The translations under genes and the position numbers were made by a program. A model generated the notes under the pieces. The model did no database searches and was not told the DNA's origin. It was given only the letters and a program-made list of their open reading frames with translations. Positions 53,692-64,000 of a stretch of 64,000 bases of DNA are shown one piece after another. Position 1 is the stretch's first letter. Each line of letters starts with the position of its first letter. This DNA is from Achatina immaculata (lineage: Eukaryota; Mollusca; Gastropoda; Stylommatophora; Achatinidae), in contig CM019710.1 in NCBI GenBank assembly GCA_009760885.1, positions 1,900,633-1,964,632 on the forward strand, given 5' to 3'.

Positions 53692-54814
53692 CAAGTCTAC
53701 ATTTACACGAAAGATGCTATAACTAACAAGAATGGTCTACATTTACATGAAAGATGCTCTAACTAACAAGAATGGTCTACATCTACATGAAAGATGCTCT
53801 AACTAGCAAGAATGGTCTACATTTACATGAAAGATGCTCTAACTAGTAAGAATGGTCTACATTTACACGAAAGATGCTATAACTAATAAGAATGGTCTAC
53901 ATTTACACGAAAGATGCTATAACTAACAAGAATGGTCTACATTTACACGAAAGATGCTATAACTAATAAGAATGGTCTACATTTACACGAAAGATGCTAT
54001 AACTAATAAGAATGGTCTACATTTACATGAAAGATGCTATAACTAATAAGAATGGTCTACATTTACACGAAAGATGCTATAACTAACAAGAATGGTCTAC
54101 ATTTACATGAAAGATGCTATAACTAATAAGAATGGTCTACATTTACACGAAAGATGCTATAACTAATAAGAATGGTCTACATTTACACGAAAGATGCTAT
54201 AACTAATAAGAATGGTCTACATTTACATGAAAGATGCTATAACTAATAAGAATGGTCTACATTTACACGAAAGATGCTATAACTAATAAGAATGGTCTAC
54301 ATTTACACGAAAGATGCTATAACTAACAAGAATGGTCTACATTTACACGAAAGATGCTCTAACTAGTAAGAATGGTCTACATTTACACGAAAGATGCTAT
54401 AACTAATAAGATGGTCTACATTTACACGAAAGATGCTATAACTAACAAGAATGGTCTACATTTACACGAAAGATGCTATAACTAATAAGAATGGTCTACA
54501 TTTACACGAAAGATGCTATAACTAATAAGAATGGTCTACATTTACATGAAAGATGCTATAACTAATAAGAATGGTCTACATTTACACGAAAGATGCTATA
54601 ACTAACAAGAATGGTCTACATTTACATGAAAGATGCTATAACTAATAAGAATGGTCTACATTTACACGAAAGATGCTATAACTAATAAGAATGGTCTACA
54701 TTTACACGAAAGATGCTATAACTAATAAGATGGTCTACATTTACATGAAAGATGCTATAACTAATAAGAATGGTCTACATTTACACGAAAGATGCTATAA
54801 CTAATAAGAATGGT
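53692..54814. repeat. 40-bp minisatellite, about 28 copies
   Basis: The unit is TGGTCTACATTTACACGAAA plus GATGCTATAACTAATAAGAA. ACATGAAA, CTCTAAC and AACAAG variants alternate. Two units lack one A (near 54410 and 54730). Confidence 0.95.
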
Positions 54815-56195
54815 CAGTGTTAGTGTTAGACTAGTGTTAGTGTGAGATCAGTGTTAGTGTTAGATCAGTGTTAGTGTTAGATCAGTGTTAGTGTTAGACT
54901 AGTGTTAGTGTTAGATCAGTGTTAGTGTTAGATCAGTGTTAGTGTTAGATCAGTGTTAGTGTTAGACTAGTGTTAGTGTGAGATCAGTGTTAGTGTTAGA
55001 CTAGTGTTAGTGTTAGATCAGTGTTAGTGTTAGATCAGTGTTAACGTTAGACCAGCGTTTTCAAACGTTGGCGATAACGCCTTCTGTGAGAGGGTTTGGG
55101 TCGGGGGGGGGGGGGCACTGAGAGAGAACTAGGCATCAGACGAGGACAGTAATATAAGACCTCGGAATATACAGAATAAATGTGAAACGGCAAATGTTGT
55201 TGAATCGAGTCGGAGACAAGTTTGAAATATTTCTAGCTGTCATCGAAACTCTGCCAAGACTTCCCAGCCTTTTCAAAGTCATTTAATTGTTTATTTGTAC
55301 ATTGTTAGGTCGGAGTGCACATAACAAACTACCAAAACCTTCAAGATAAATGTGGCTTAAACAGTCGCAGGCAAGTTTCAAACATTTGTTTCTCATGTCT
55401 GGTCAGTGCCCTGTAATGAAAGAGAGCATAACCTTGACTGGAATAAGTTCCTGTAAGTTTCTCTACTCCAGTTGGAGACAAGTTTAAAATTCTTCAAGAT
55501 AATATTTGCTAAATCTAGATTTTATAAACCCTTTAAGTAGTTTTAGAGATTTTTTGGAGACCTGTGAAGAAACTCGTCGAGTTTTAAAATGTCTGGAATA
55601 AAGTTCGGTTAGGGTCAATTAACTGAAGATTTAATTAATTTTTTTTGGGGTGTGTCCTTTTGCCCATAGGGAATAATCAAGACCCTCTTCAATCTACTTT
55701 AAACGCCATACATATTTATTAACAGAGCGCACAATTTGGGTTCCGATTTTTTCATACAGCAGTTTATGGAACAATGAGGACAGAACAATAAGAGCAAGTC
55801 TACATTTACACGAAAGATGCTATAACTAACAAGAATGATCTACATTTACACGAAAGATGCTATAACTAACAAGAATGGTCTACATTTACATGAAAGATGC
55901 TCTAACTAACAAGAATGGTCTACATTTACATGAAAGATGCTCTAACTAGCAAGAATGGTCTACATTTACACGAAAGATGCTATAACTAATAAGAATGGTC
56001 TACATTTACACGAAAGATGCTATAACTAACAAGAATGGTCTACATTTACACGAAAGATGCTATAACTAACAAGAATGGTCTACATTTACACGAAAGATGC
56101 TATAACTAATAAGAATGGTCTACATTTACACGAAAGATGCTATAACTAACAAGAATGGTCTACATTTACACGAAAGATGCTCTAACAAACATAAA
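54815..56195. repeat. Second copy of the 17-bp/unique/40-bp block (offset about 2103 bp)
   Basis: It contains 17-bp units (54815-55050), the unique block (55054-55795) and 40-bp units (55796-56190). The joint at 54814, AAGAATGG|TCAGTGTTAG, fuses the two arrays without spacer. Confidence 0.92.
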
Positions 56196-56239
56196 TGAAA
56201 AAAAAGTGACTTGTTATTAGTGTGTTGTGTCAGAAAATG

Positions 56240-56410
56240 TTTTAGAAAAGACACAAATGTTGTGTGAAAACTTGAGCACTGTTAAACCAGTTTTGCTTTG
56301 TGAAAACCTGAGCACTGTAAAACCAATTTTGCTTTGTAAAAATTTGAGTACTGTTAAACCAATTTTGCTGTGTGAAAACTTGAGCACTGTTAAACCAGTT
56401 TTGAACTGCT
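56240..56410. repeat. 36-bp array, 4 units
   Basis: The unit is GAAAACTTGAGCACTGTTAA plus ACCAGTTTTGCTTTGT. Confidence 0.88.
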
Positions 56411-56439
56411 GACATTAAAGAAGGGATGGATGAAGAGGA

Positions 56440-56660
56440 GAGATTGAAACAAGCCGAGACAAATATGGGTAGAATAGAAGGACCTGACAGGCCAAAGAAA
56501 AAGAGGTCTACCACGTGAAACTCTAAGGAGGACATTGTTAAGAGAGATCAAATTAGTAGGCATAAATCCTTGATGGGGTTGAGAAACTCGCCAATAATAG
56601 AACTACCATGCGAGCCCTATATGACGTTCAGCAGCAAGGGAAGGATGTAAAACGTAAGTA
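56440..56660 (+). pseudogene. LINE family C 3' end fragment
   Basis: Frames give KKKRSTT-like basic sequence, ETLRRTLLREI, then TTMRALYDVQQQ and the end GGAAGGATGTAAAACGTAAG. This matches the 3' ends at 33150-33215 and 61370-61540. Confidence 0.78.
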
Positions 56661-56664
56661 GGAG

Positions 56665-57095
56665 GACCTGAATGAAGGTATACAGAGTGAAGGACCTGAA
56701 TGAATGTATACAGAGTGAAGGACCTGAATGAATGTATACAGAGTGAAGGACCTGAATGAATGTATACAGAGTGAATGACCTGAATGAATGTATACAGAGT
56801 GAAGGACCTGAATGAATGTATACAGAGTGAAGGACCTGAATGAATGTATACAGAGTGAAGGACCTGAATGAATGTATACAGAGTGAAGGACGTGAATGAA
56901 TGTATACAGAGTGAAGGGCCTGAATGAAGGTATACAGAGTGACGGACGTGAATGAATGTATACAGAGTGAAGGACCTGAACGAAGGTATACAGAGTGAAG
57001 GACGTGAAGGAATGCATACAGAGTGAAGGAATGTATACAGAGTGAAGGGCGTGAAGGAATGTATACAGAGTGAAGGGCGTGAATGAATGTAGATT
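56665..57095. repeat. 28-bp minisatellite after LINE 3' end, about 15 copies
   Basis: The unit is AGGACCTGAATGAATGTATA plus CAGAGTGA, with GGGC, CGTGAA and GAAGG variants at the right. Confidence 0.92.
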
Positions 57096-57549
57096 GAGCG
57101 AAGGATCCAGGTTATAAAAGTCAGGTAAGAGAAGAGAAATGGCAGTACTTGGTAAGGAGGTAGTGCTGTACTGAGATGATGACTTTTGTGAAGGGGAAGG
57201 TTAGGTGAAACTGAATTTTTAATATAATCCGTGTGGTCCTATGTTCGTGTCTGAAGCGATGTTCTAGAGGCTAAGCCATCAGCGTGACAGTCTGTGAATT
57301 ACAGAACAGATGAAAGGAGAGCAATTTCCTCTTCCTGCACAGCACAGACTGCCTGTAATGTACGAGTACTTAGTTTCTACAAATATCACTTTCTTATACT
57401 TTATTGTACTCGGTGGCAGAAACGCTCTGGTTACAACTCATAATCAAATTATCTCCCTTCACTCATTCTTCCTTCCCCCCCCCCCCCCTTTTTTTAAGGT
57501 TCCTTATTTCTGTTCTGAAATTTCTGCCCCTCTCGCTGGTCTTTTCCGC
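57096..57549. other. Unrecognised sequence
   Basis: No coding features. A C15/T7 run lies at 57476-57497. Confidence 0.5.
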
Positions 57550-57765
57550 AGTTTCTACTGGCCATCATCATCATGCCCCATGCCTAGAGGCATTGGCGAC
57601 CATGCCTCTCCTCAGTTTCCGAACTTTCATAATATTCATCAGTTCTGTTGTCTCTCCCATACTATTTTGTCCAGCCATCTAAGATTTTCTCTCTTGGTCT
57701 ACCTCTCCCTTTCCTGCCTCCAACTTTCTCTGTTGTCACGATGTTTTCTATACCTCCTTTTCTCT
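57550..57765 (-). pseudogene. LINE 3' end fragment with (ATG)n tail
   Basis: The minus strand shows GRGRPRE, ILDGW, GETTELMNIMKVRKLRRGMV then ANASRHGA and a short (ATG)n tail. This is the same type of ending as 10567-10716 but a diverged subfamily. Confidence 0.65.
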
Positions 57766-57769
57766 CATC

Positions 57770-57960
57770 CAGATTTAACAATCCATTTATCCAACATCAC
57801 TATATATATGAAACTTGCAGCAGACACATCCAGATTTAACAATCCATTTATCCAACATCACTATATATATGAAACTTGCAGCAGACACATCCAGATTTAA
57901 TAATCCATTTATCCAACATCACTATATATATGAAACTTGCAGCAGACACGTCCAGATTTA
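57770..57960. repeat. 60-bp array, 3 copies
   Basis: The unit is ATCCAGATTTAACAATCCAT, then TTATCCAACATCACTATATA, then TATGAAACTTGCAGCAGACAC. Confidence 0.92.
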
Positions 57961-58189
57961 CCACAGCCACGATTCCCCATAGATAACATGTGCTTCCCCG
58001 CCAAAAGCCCCGAACGAAACTGAACTAGCTAACACATTACGCTCTACCTGACAGACACATCACGTGATCCCAGACAACTGTGAAGTAAGTTAACCACTGA
58101 CCCTCCAAACGGCCGATTTCGAGGAATCAAGCTTAGCCCACTTCATACTGCTTTTATTATTATTATATCTCTGCCATCAGTGTATATGA

Positions 58190-59312
58190 ATTACAGAATA
58201 TTCATCACTTCCCCGTTGTTTTACCTTGTCTAATGCTTTGGTGTAGTCAATAAAACATAGGTATATATCTTTTTTGTACCTCTAATGCTCTTTCTATTAG
58301 TCTCTTTTTCCTTCAATTTTTCCAGTTGCCACAATGTGTTCCAGTTTTCCTGTTCTCAGAAAATGTCCTATAAATCTCATTCGTCTGCCTCTGATCTTTG
58401 CTGTAATTTGCTTTTTAACTCCAGCCTCTCTTCGTTGGTTTTCTTAGCTGTCCAAGGTACCTTCAACATCCTTCTTATAAACCACATTTCCATGACCTCC
58501 ATTTCTCGCTGTACTCTCTTATTCATAGACCATGCTTCACACCCATAAAACAGAAAATTGGCTCGTTGTAACATTTAAGTACTCGGAATCTTGTTTCCAC
58601 TGATACGGATCTGTTGCACAAGATGTGTCTCATTGTCTGGAATACTAACTTGGCCTGAGCACGTCTGCTTGTTATTTCGTTGTGACATTTCCCATCAATT
58701 GTTATAATCGTTCCTAAGTACTTGAATCAATCAACTTGTTTCAGTTTTGTGCCATCGATGGTAATGCTATATTTTGGTTGTATTCTTTTCTTTGAGATGA
58801 CCATCACTTCAGTCTTCTTTTTATTCAGACTGAGACCTTTACTTTTACGAACCACGATGTCTAGAAGAGCCTGTAGCCCCACTCCCCCCTCCCACTGTTT
58901 TTTTTTCACTTTTAGCAATCAGAACTGTGTCGTCTGCATATGTTAAGTTGTTAAGATTGTACCCACCAATTGATATTCTGGCATGTTCTCTATATTTCTC
59001 ATTATGTTTTCACTGTACAAGGAGAAGATATCAGAAGATAGAACACATCCTTGTCTCACTCCCAATTGTATGTCTTGGAATGCTCCTATTTGGTTCTCAA
59101 CCTTCATTGCTGCCAGTATATGTTTTTGATGAGTTTCAGATCTTTCCCATCTATGTTGATGTCTTCTAGCATTCTTATAATTTCTGTGTGTCTCACTTTA
59201 TCAAATGCTTTCAGTAGTCTATGAAGAATAAGTATAGGTCCATCTTTACTTCTATTGATCTCTCCACCAATGTTCTCTTTATATATATAGCAATACAGAA
59301 CATCTCTCATAG
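58190..59312 (-). pseudogene. LINE family A, longer but rearranged copy
   Basis: Reading on the minus strand from 59312: YKENIGGEIN, then RLLKAFDKVRHTEIIRMLED (motif A region), GLSLNKKKTEVMVISKKR (58840), then LFYGCEAWSMNKRVQREMEV (58565) and MWFIRRMLKVPWTAKKTNEE, then KLEHIVATGKIEGK. At about 58305-58190 an RT motif A segment appears again (CFIDYTKALDKVKQ), out of order, so the end is rearranged. It meets the LINE C below in opposite orientation. Confidence 0.8.
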
Positions 59313-59324
59313 ATGTAAGGGCTT

Positions 59325-61540
59325 ATAGGGGTGCAGATGTCAACAGTGATCACAACCTGTGCATAGGGAAAATAAAACTAAAATTGAAAAGCCAACACAA
59401 GAAATCAGTACACAGAAAGATAAACAGCCACAGCCTACAAGAAGAAAATACTAACATTAATTTCAATCAGGAACTTGCCAATCATTCCAAAACACCCAGT
59501 GAAGTTGAGGAGATAAGTATAGATGAATTATGGAATTCTTACAGCACAGCCATAATCACAGCAGCAAAAGCAAGTGCTAGACTGAAAAAACCAAATAGAA
59601 AAGCATGGATATCAGATAAAGCATGGATATCAGATAAAACATGGAAGTATATACATGAAAGACGAGCAGTCAAATTAGACAAGTTGAATGCAACATACAA
59701 AGAAATAGACAAGAAAGTAAAAAGTTCAGCTAGAAGGGATAAAAGAGAATACATAGACAATATGGCGAAAGAGGCAGAAAAAGCAGCAAAAACAGGAGAC
59801 AGCAAAACTTTATATAACATACAAAAGAGGGTAACAGGTACTATTACATCTAAAGAAAGACCAATCTTTAGCAAAACTGGAACCCTATTAACATCAAATA
59901 AAGACCAAAAGCAAAGATGGGCTGAACACTTCCAAGAAATACTTAATCGACCACACCCAAAAGAATTGTTAAACCTTGAAACTGACTTATCAGCCCCACA
60001 ACTAAATGTCAACCTAGATGAAATTAAATTGCATGAAACTGAAACAGCAGTGAATTTAATGGCTAACAACAAAGCTGCAGGCGAAGATGAAATAAAAGCC
60101 AAAATGCTAAAAGCTATCAATAGTGACAACATGAGACAACTACAGAGAATGTTTAACAAGATTTGGAAAGAAGAAAAGGTCCCTTCTAACTGGAAGAAAG
60201 GAATCATTGTTAAAATACCAAAAAAAGGCAACCTTAGTGACTGTAACAACTGGAGAGGAGTAACCTTAATATTAGTTGTGTCAAAAGTATTCTGCAAGGT
60301 CATTTTGAATAGACCCAAAGATATAGTGGATACTGCAATGAGAGAAGAACAAGCAGGATTTCGAAAAGGGAGAAGCTGTCTCAACCAGATCTTTACTCTC
60401 AGAATAATACTTGAAGAACATATTGAAAAGCAGAAATCATTAATATTGAACTTCATAGATTTTAAAAAGGCATTTGATAGCATACACAGAGATTCATTAT
60501 GGAGAATTTTATGTCTATATGGAATATCATCTAAAATTGTCAACATCATTAAGGACTTATACAATGGATATGTTTGTGCAGTCAAGACAGAAGAAGGGAT
60601 GAGTGAATGGTTCCAGATTGAAACAGGCGTGAAACAAGGATGTATACTGTCTCCTTTACTTTTTGGGATTACAATAGACTTCATAATGAAAAAATGCTGC
60701 ACAGGCAACACAGGCATTGACTGGGTACATGGGACCTAACTAGAAGACCTTGATTTTGCTGATGACATAACTCTTATCAGTAATAATGTGAACTCCATGC
60801 AAGAAGAAACAGATAGCCTGTCTTCACTGGCTAGCAAAATAGGACTTGAAATTAACAAGGACAAAACAAAAATAATGAAAATTCCCATCAATCAAAATGG
60901 GAAAATACACATAGAAGGGACAGATATTGAAGAAGTCAATCAATTTGCATACCTTGGCAGCTACATAGACCAGGTTGGTGACACTAGAAAGGGAGTTAGG
61001 ATCAGAATTGCAAAGCAGCATCAATCTTCTAGAATCTTGAGAACATATCGAATTCAAAAGTTATAAGCACAAAAAACAAGTTAAGACTATTCAATTCAAA
61101 TGTAATATCCACCCTCATTTATGCATGTGAAAGCTGGAAAACAAGTAAAGAAATAGAAAAGAAATTAGACTCTTTTGAAGACAAATGCCTAAGGAAAATA
61201 CTTGACATCAAGTGGTACGAATTCAAGAACAATGCAGAGATAAGACAGATGACTGAACAACAACCAGTCTCATGGGTGATCAGGAAAAGGAGATGGACAT
61301 ATGTTGGTCATTTGATGAGAAGAAATGATCAGAGAATCCCAAAACAAGCTATCAAGTGGAACACAACAGGCCAAAGAAAAAGAGGCAGACCGCGTGAAAC
61401 TCTGAAGAGGACATTATTAAGAGAGGCCAAATTAACAGGCATAAAATCTTTTGATGAAGTTGAAAGACTCGCCGAAGGCAGGAAAAATTGGCAAACTACT
61501 TTGCGAGCCCTTTGTGGCGTTTAACAGCACGGGAAGGATA
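59325..61540 (+). pseudogene. LINE family C, best copy: endonuclease end, full RT and tail
   Basis: It opens with GADVNSDHNLCIGKIKLKLK, the last part of an APE-type endonuclease (S-DH). Then comes a 451-codon frame (59384-60739) with WAEHFQEILNRPHP, AAGEDEIKAKMLKA, NWKKGIIVKIPKKGN, EEQAGFRKGRSCLNQIF, LILNFIDFKKAFDSIHRDSL (motif A) and GVKQGCILSPLLFGI (motif B). A single TAA at 60737 replaces the CAA seen at 32404. The same frame continues with LEDLDFADDITL (motif C) to 61066, then a 1-bp shift and the tail (61249-61524) with RRWTYVGHLMRRNDQ, KRGRPRETLKRTLLRE and NWQTTLRALCGV. An 18-bp duplication gives AWISDKAWISDK. It cannot move by itself because the 5' half is missing. Confidence 0.9.
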
Positions 61541-61599
61541 TAATATATATATATGTATATATACGCCAGTCTCAGATAAGACATTAGAAGATCTCTGTT

Positions 61600-64000
61600 A
61601 GGATATAAACCACAGCACAGGGAATATTCAGGTTGAGTCAGGCAGCAGGGAGGCAATGCATCCCTCCGACGAGACCAGAGACAAGATTAACTTCCCACCA
61701 GCAAGTGCAAAAAGCATATGGGAAAACCTAGACGCAGGATTATGCAAAGAACTGGACAAACAGCTAAGAGGAAAAAACCTGGAGCAAAAGCTGGAAGCAT
61801 TTGGTAACATCATATATCTTCACTGCCACAAAGAGTTTGGAACCAAACAGGCAAAAAGAGAAAACGTGACACCAAGAAAGTCCAGAAGACAGAGGAAAAT
61901 AGAAGCAATAAGACAGCAGAAGAACAATGTTCAAGAAGGTACATGAATCAGAAAAAGAAGAACTAAGACAAGTTTGGCAGCATCTAAAATCCCAGCACAA
62001 TGCCCTTTGCAGAGCTGAAAGACTATGTAAAAGGAAGAGGGAAACCAGATACGCAAGAGAGAAGTTCTACAGAGATCCCTTCGGATTTGCCAAGCAGTTA
62101 TTTGAACAGCCAAAATCAGGTACGCTGAAAGCAGGTAAGGAGGTGCTCGAGGAACATCTGAGCAAGACATACTCTGATAAAAATCAGCATACACCTCTCG
62201 AGCAGATGAAAGGTCTAGTGTGGTCCTGTGCACCAGGCAGCAAATTCAAATGCAGCCCACCAACCTTACAAGAAGTAGAGAGCGTTGTAAGAAAAGCTAA
62301 AGGCAAGTCACCACCAGGCCCAAATGGCGTTCCTTACATACTATACAAAAGATGCCCTGAAGTACTAAAGAAGCTTCATAAACTTCTATGAACAGCATGG
62401 ACCAAAGGAGTCATATGTAAAGAATGGAAAAAGGCTAACGGAATATACATCCCCAAGGAGCAGAATTCCACTGAAGTCAACCATTTCAGGCCAATCTCAC
62501 TTCTGAATGTGGAAGGAAAGATATTCTTCTCGGTGATAACAAAAAGACCAACAACATACCTCCTAGACAATGGTTATGTTGATACATCCGTGCAGAAGGG
62601 AGGAATTCCAGGTTTCCCAGGATGTCTCGAGCATGCGTCAATGATTTGGGAAGCTATTCAGCAGGCAAAATCTGGAAAGCAAGATCTACAGGTGATATGG
62701 CTTGACCTTGCCAATGCGTATGGCTCAGTACCGCGCCAGATGATATGGCTTGACCTAGCCAATGCGTATGGCTCAGTACCACACCAGATCATATGGCTAG
62801 CACTAGACATGTATCATGTGCCAAAAGAAATCACAAATATGCTGAAAAGGTACTTCACAGAGTTCCTCATGAGGTTTGGAACATCAGGATATACTACAAG
62901 ATGGATCGAGCTCCAGGTAGGAATTGCAATGGGTTGTACAATATCTCCCATACTGTTCGTACTAGCCATGCAAATAATCCTGAGAGCAGCAGAAGGAGCA
63001 GCAGAAGGCCCAAGGTTCAGAAATGGATGTCAAATGCCACCACTAAAAGCATTCATGGATGACACAACAGTAATAACAACCAGTGAAGCACAGGCACGAA
63101 AGATGTTAGAGAGTTTGGACAGCCTTATCATATGGTGCCGCATGAGCTTCAAGCCAAAGAAGTCAAGAAGTCTGTCACTGATGAAAGGGAAAGTGATAGA
63201 AAGATCGTACATAGTGGCAAATCAAATAATCCCGACTGTAGGGGAAGAGCCAGTGAAGAGCCTTGGCAGAGTATATGATGCATCCATGAAGGACTCAAGT
63301 GCTGTGAAGCAGGTTATAGAAATGGTGCAGAATGGACTGAGCATCATAGACAAAAGCAGGCTACTGGGTACGTTCAAAATATGGTGCCTCCAGTTCATGC
63401 TTATTCAGAACTGATGTGGCCACTACTCATTTATGAAGTAAGTACCAGCACAGTAGATGAAAGTAGGTGAGGAAGTGACCACAGCCAGGGAAACGCAGGA
63501 GCTGAAAGAAGTAATATAGGATATACCCAGACCAACAGAAGGGGAATTGGTCATGGCGAAATCAATGGTGGTCAAAGGCCTCCTGCAAGGAAAGAAGGGA
63601 TATGATCATCAGTGAAGTAAGGAAGTCAGAGGATGACAAGCGGGTCCAGAAGACAGTCCAACAATCACAACAAGGGCAATGGACAACATGGGAGGAAGTC
63701 CTGCAGAGATCACTAACATGGAATGACATCTGGAAAATGGCACCCTTGAGGCTCAGCTTCATCATCAGAGCTACTTATGACCTTCTGCCTACAGGCTCCA
63801 ACCTATACAAATGGGGTGTATCAGAAGATACAAAGTGCCCTCTCTGCAACGAAAGGCAAACATTGGAACATGTGCTGTCAGCATGTAGAGTGTCTTTAGG
63901 GCAAGGACGGTACACCTGGCGGCACAACAGAGCATTGCAAGAACTAGTAGCCATCGTAGACAGGGCAAAAGGTAAAGTAAATAACAGCAAAAGAGTTGAG
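61600..64000 (+). pseudogene. Second, different retroelement RT with C-terminal zinc-binding motif, cut by window end
   Basis: It starts near 61600; frames give KSIWENLDAGLCKELDK, then KKVHESEKEELRQVWQHLK (61933), then SPPGPNGVPYILYKRCPEV. After an in-frame TGA (62389) come EWKKANGIYIPKEQNS, FRPISLLNVEGKIFFSVI, GGIPGFPGCLEHASMIWEAI, VIWLDLANAYGSVP (motif A, duplicated), GIAMGCTISPILFVLAMQII (motif B), LKAFMDDTTVITTSEA (motif C with MDD), and KPKKSRSLSLMKGK. A frameshift near 63405 leads to LMWPLLIYEV. After more shifts, CPLCNERQTLEHVLSACR and GQGRYTWRHNRAL appear (63835-63940), a CCHC-like end. It resembles multi-copy LINE-type elements with the LDLANAYGSVPH block; the exact clade is not settled. 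Confidence 0.82.

Overview
This window is eukaryotic (metazoan) genomic DNA, not prokaryotic. There are no operons or long intact host ORFs. Instead it holds short GT-AG exons in compatible phases, long introns, many decayed retrotransposons and mariner elements, and more than 35 tandem-repeat arrays. The host gene looks lophotrochozoan and the repeat content suggests a mollusc, but that is an inference; the phylum is not proven by the sequence.

Host gene: seven plus-strand exons between 3416 and 35296 encode the 3' part of a nuclear receptor of the ROR/HR3 (NR1F) group: the end of the DNA-binding domain with its C-terminal extension (3416-3500), a glutamine-rich hinge (6260-6420, with a second copy at 8203-8363), the start of the ligand-binding region (20145-20266), and four exons finishing the ligand-binding domain and AF-2 helix (28730-28862, 33623-33730, 34621-34737, 35025-35296). 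All splice phases agree across every junction. The zinc-finger exons must lie upstream of the window.

Repeats and transposons by region: 0-3 kb has a LINE tail and a minus-strand mariner with two internal minisatellites. 4-12 kb is the intron area around the hinge exon, with three same-strand LINE copies that appear to have recombined to duplicate the exon. 12-19 kb has a 1.4-kb 40-bp array and a duplicated LINE whose own coding motifs have become minisatellites. 20-28 kb has a mariner fragment, a 2.15-kb duplication, RNase H remnants and two Penelope-like (PLE) fragments. 29-33 kb has a LINE with a possible ORF1. 36-44 kb is a gene-poor stretch of arrays. 44.7-47.3 kb is a PLE with RT and GIY-YIG domains. 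47.3-56.2 kb has tRNA-derived SINE-like units, a 17-bp and a 40-bp array, and two approximately 2-kb duplications. 56.4-64 kb has LINE remnants, including the two best-preserved reverse transcriptases.

The most striking pattern is that minisatellites start at or beside the 3' boundary of almost every HR3 exon, with the repeat unit containing the exon end and the splice donor (or the stop-codon context in the last exon). Arrays inside transposons in several cases amplify conserved catalytic motifs. At least six direct duplications of 0.9-2.15 kb are present. Some could be assembly artefacts and need read-level checking.
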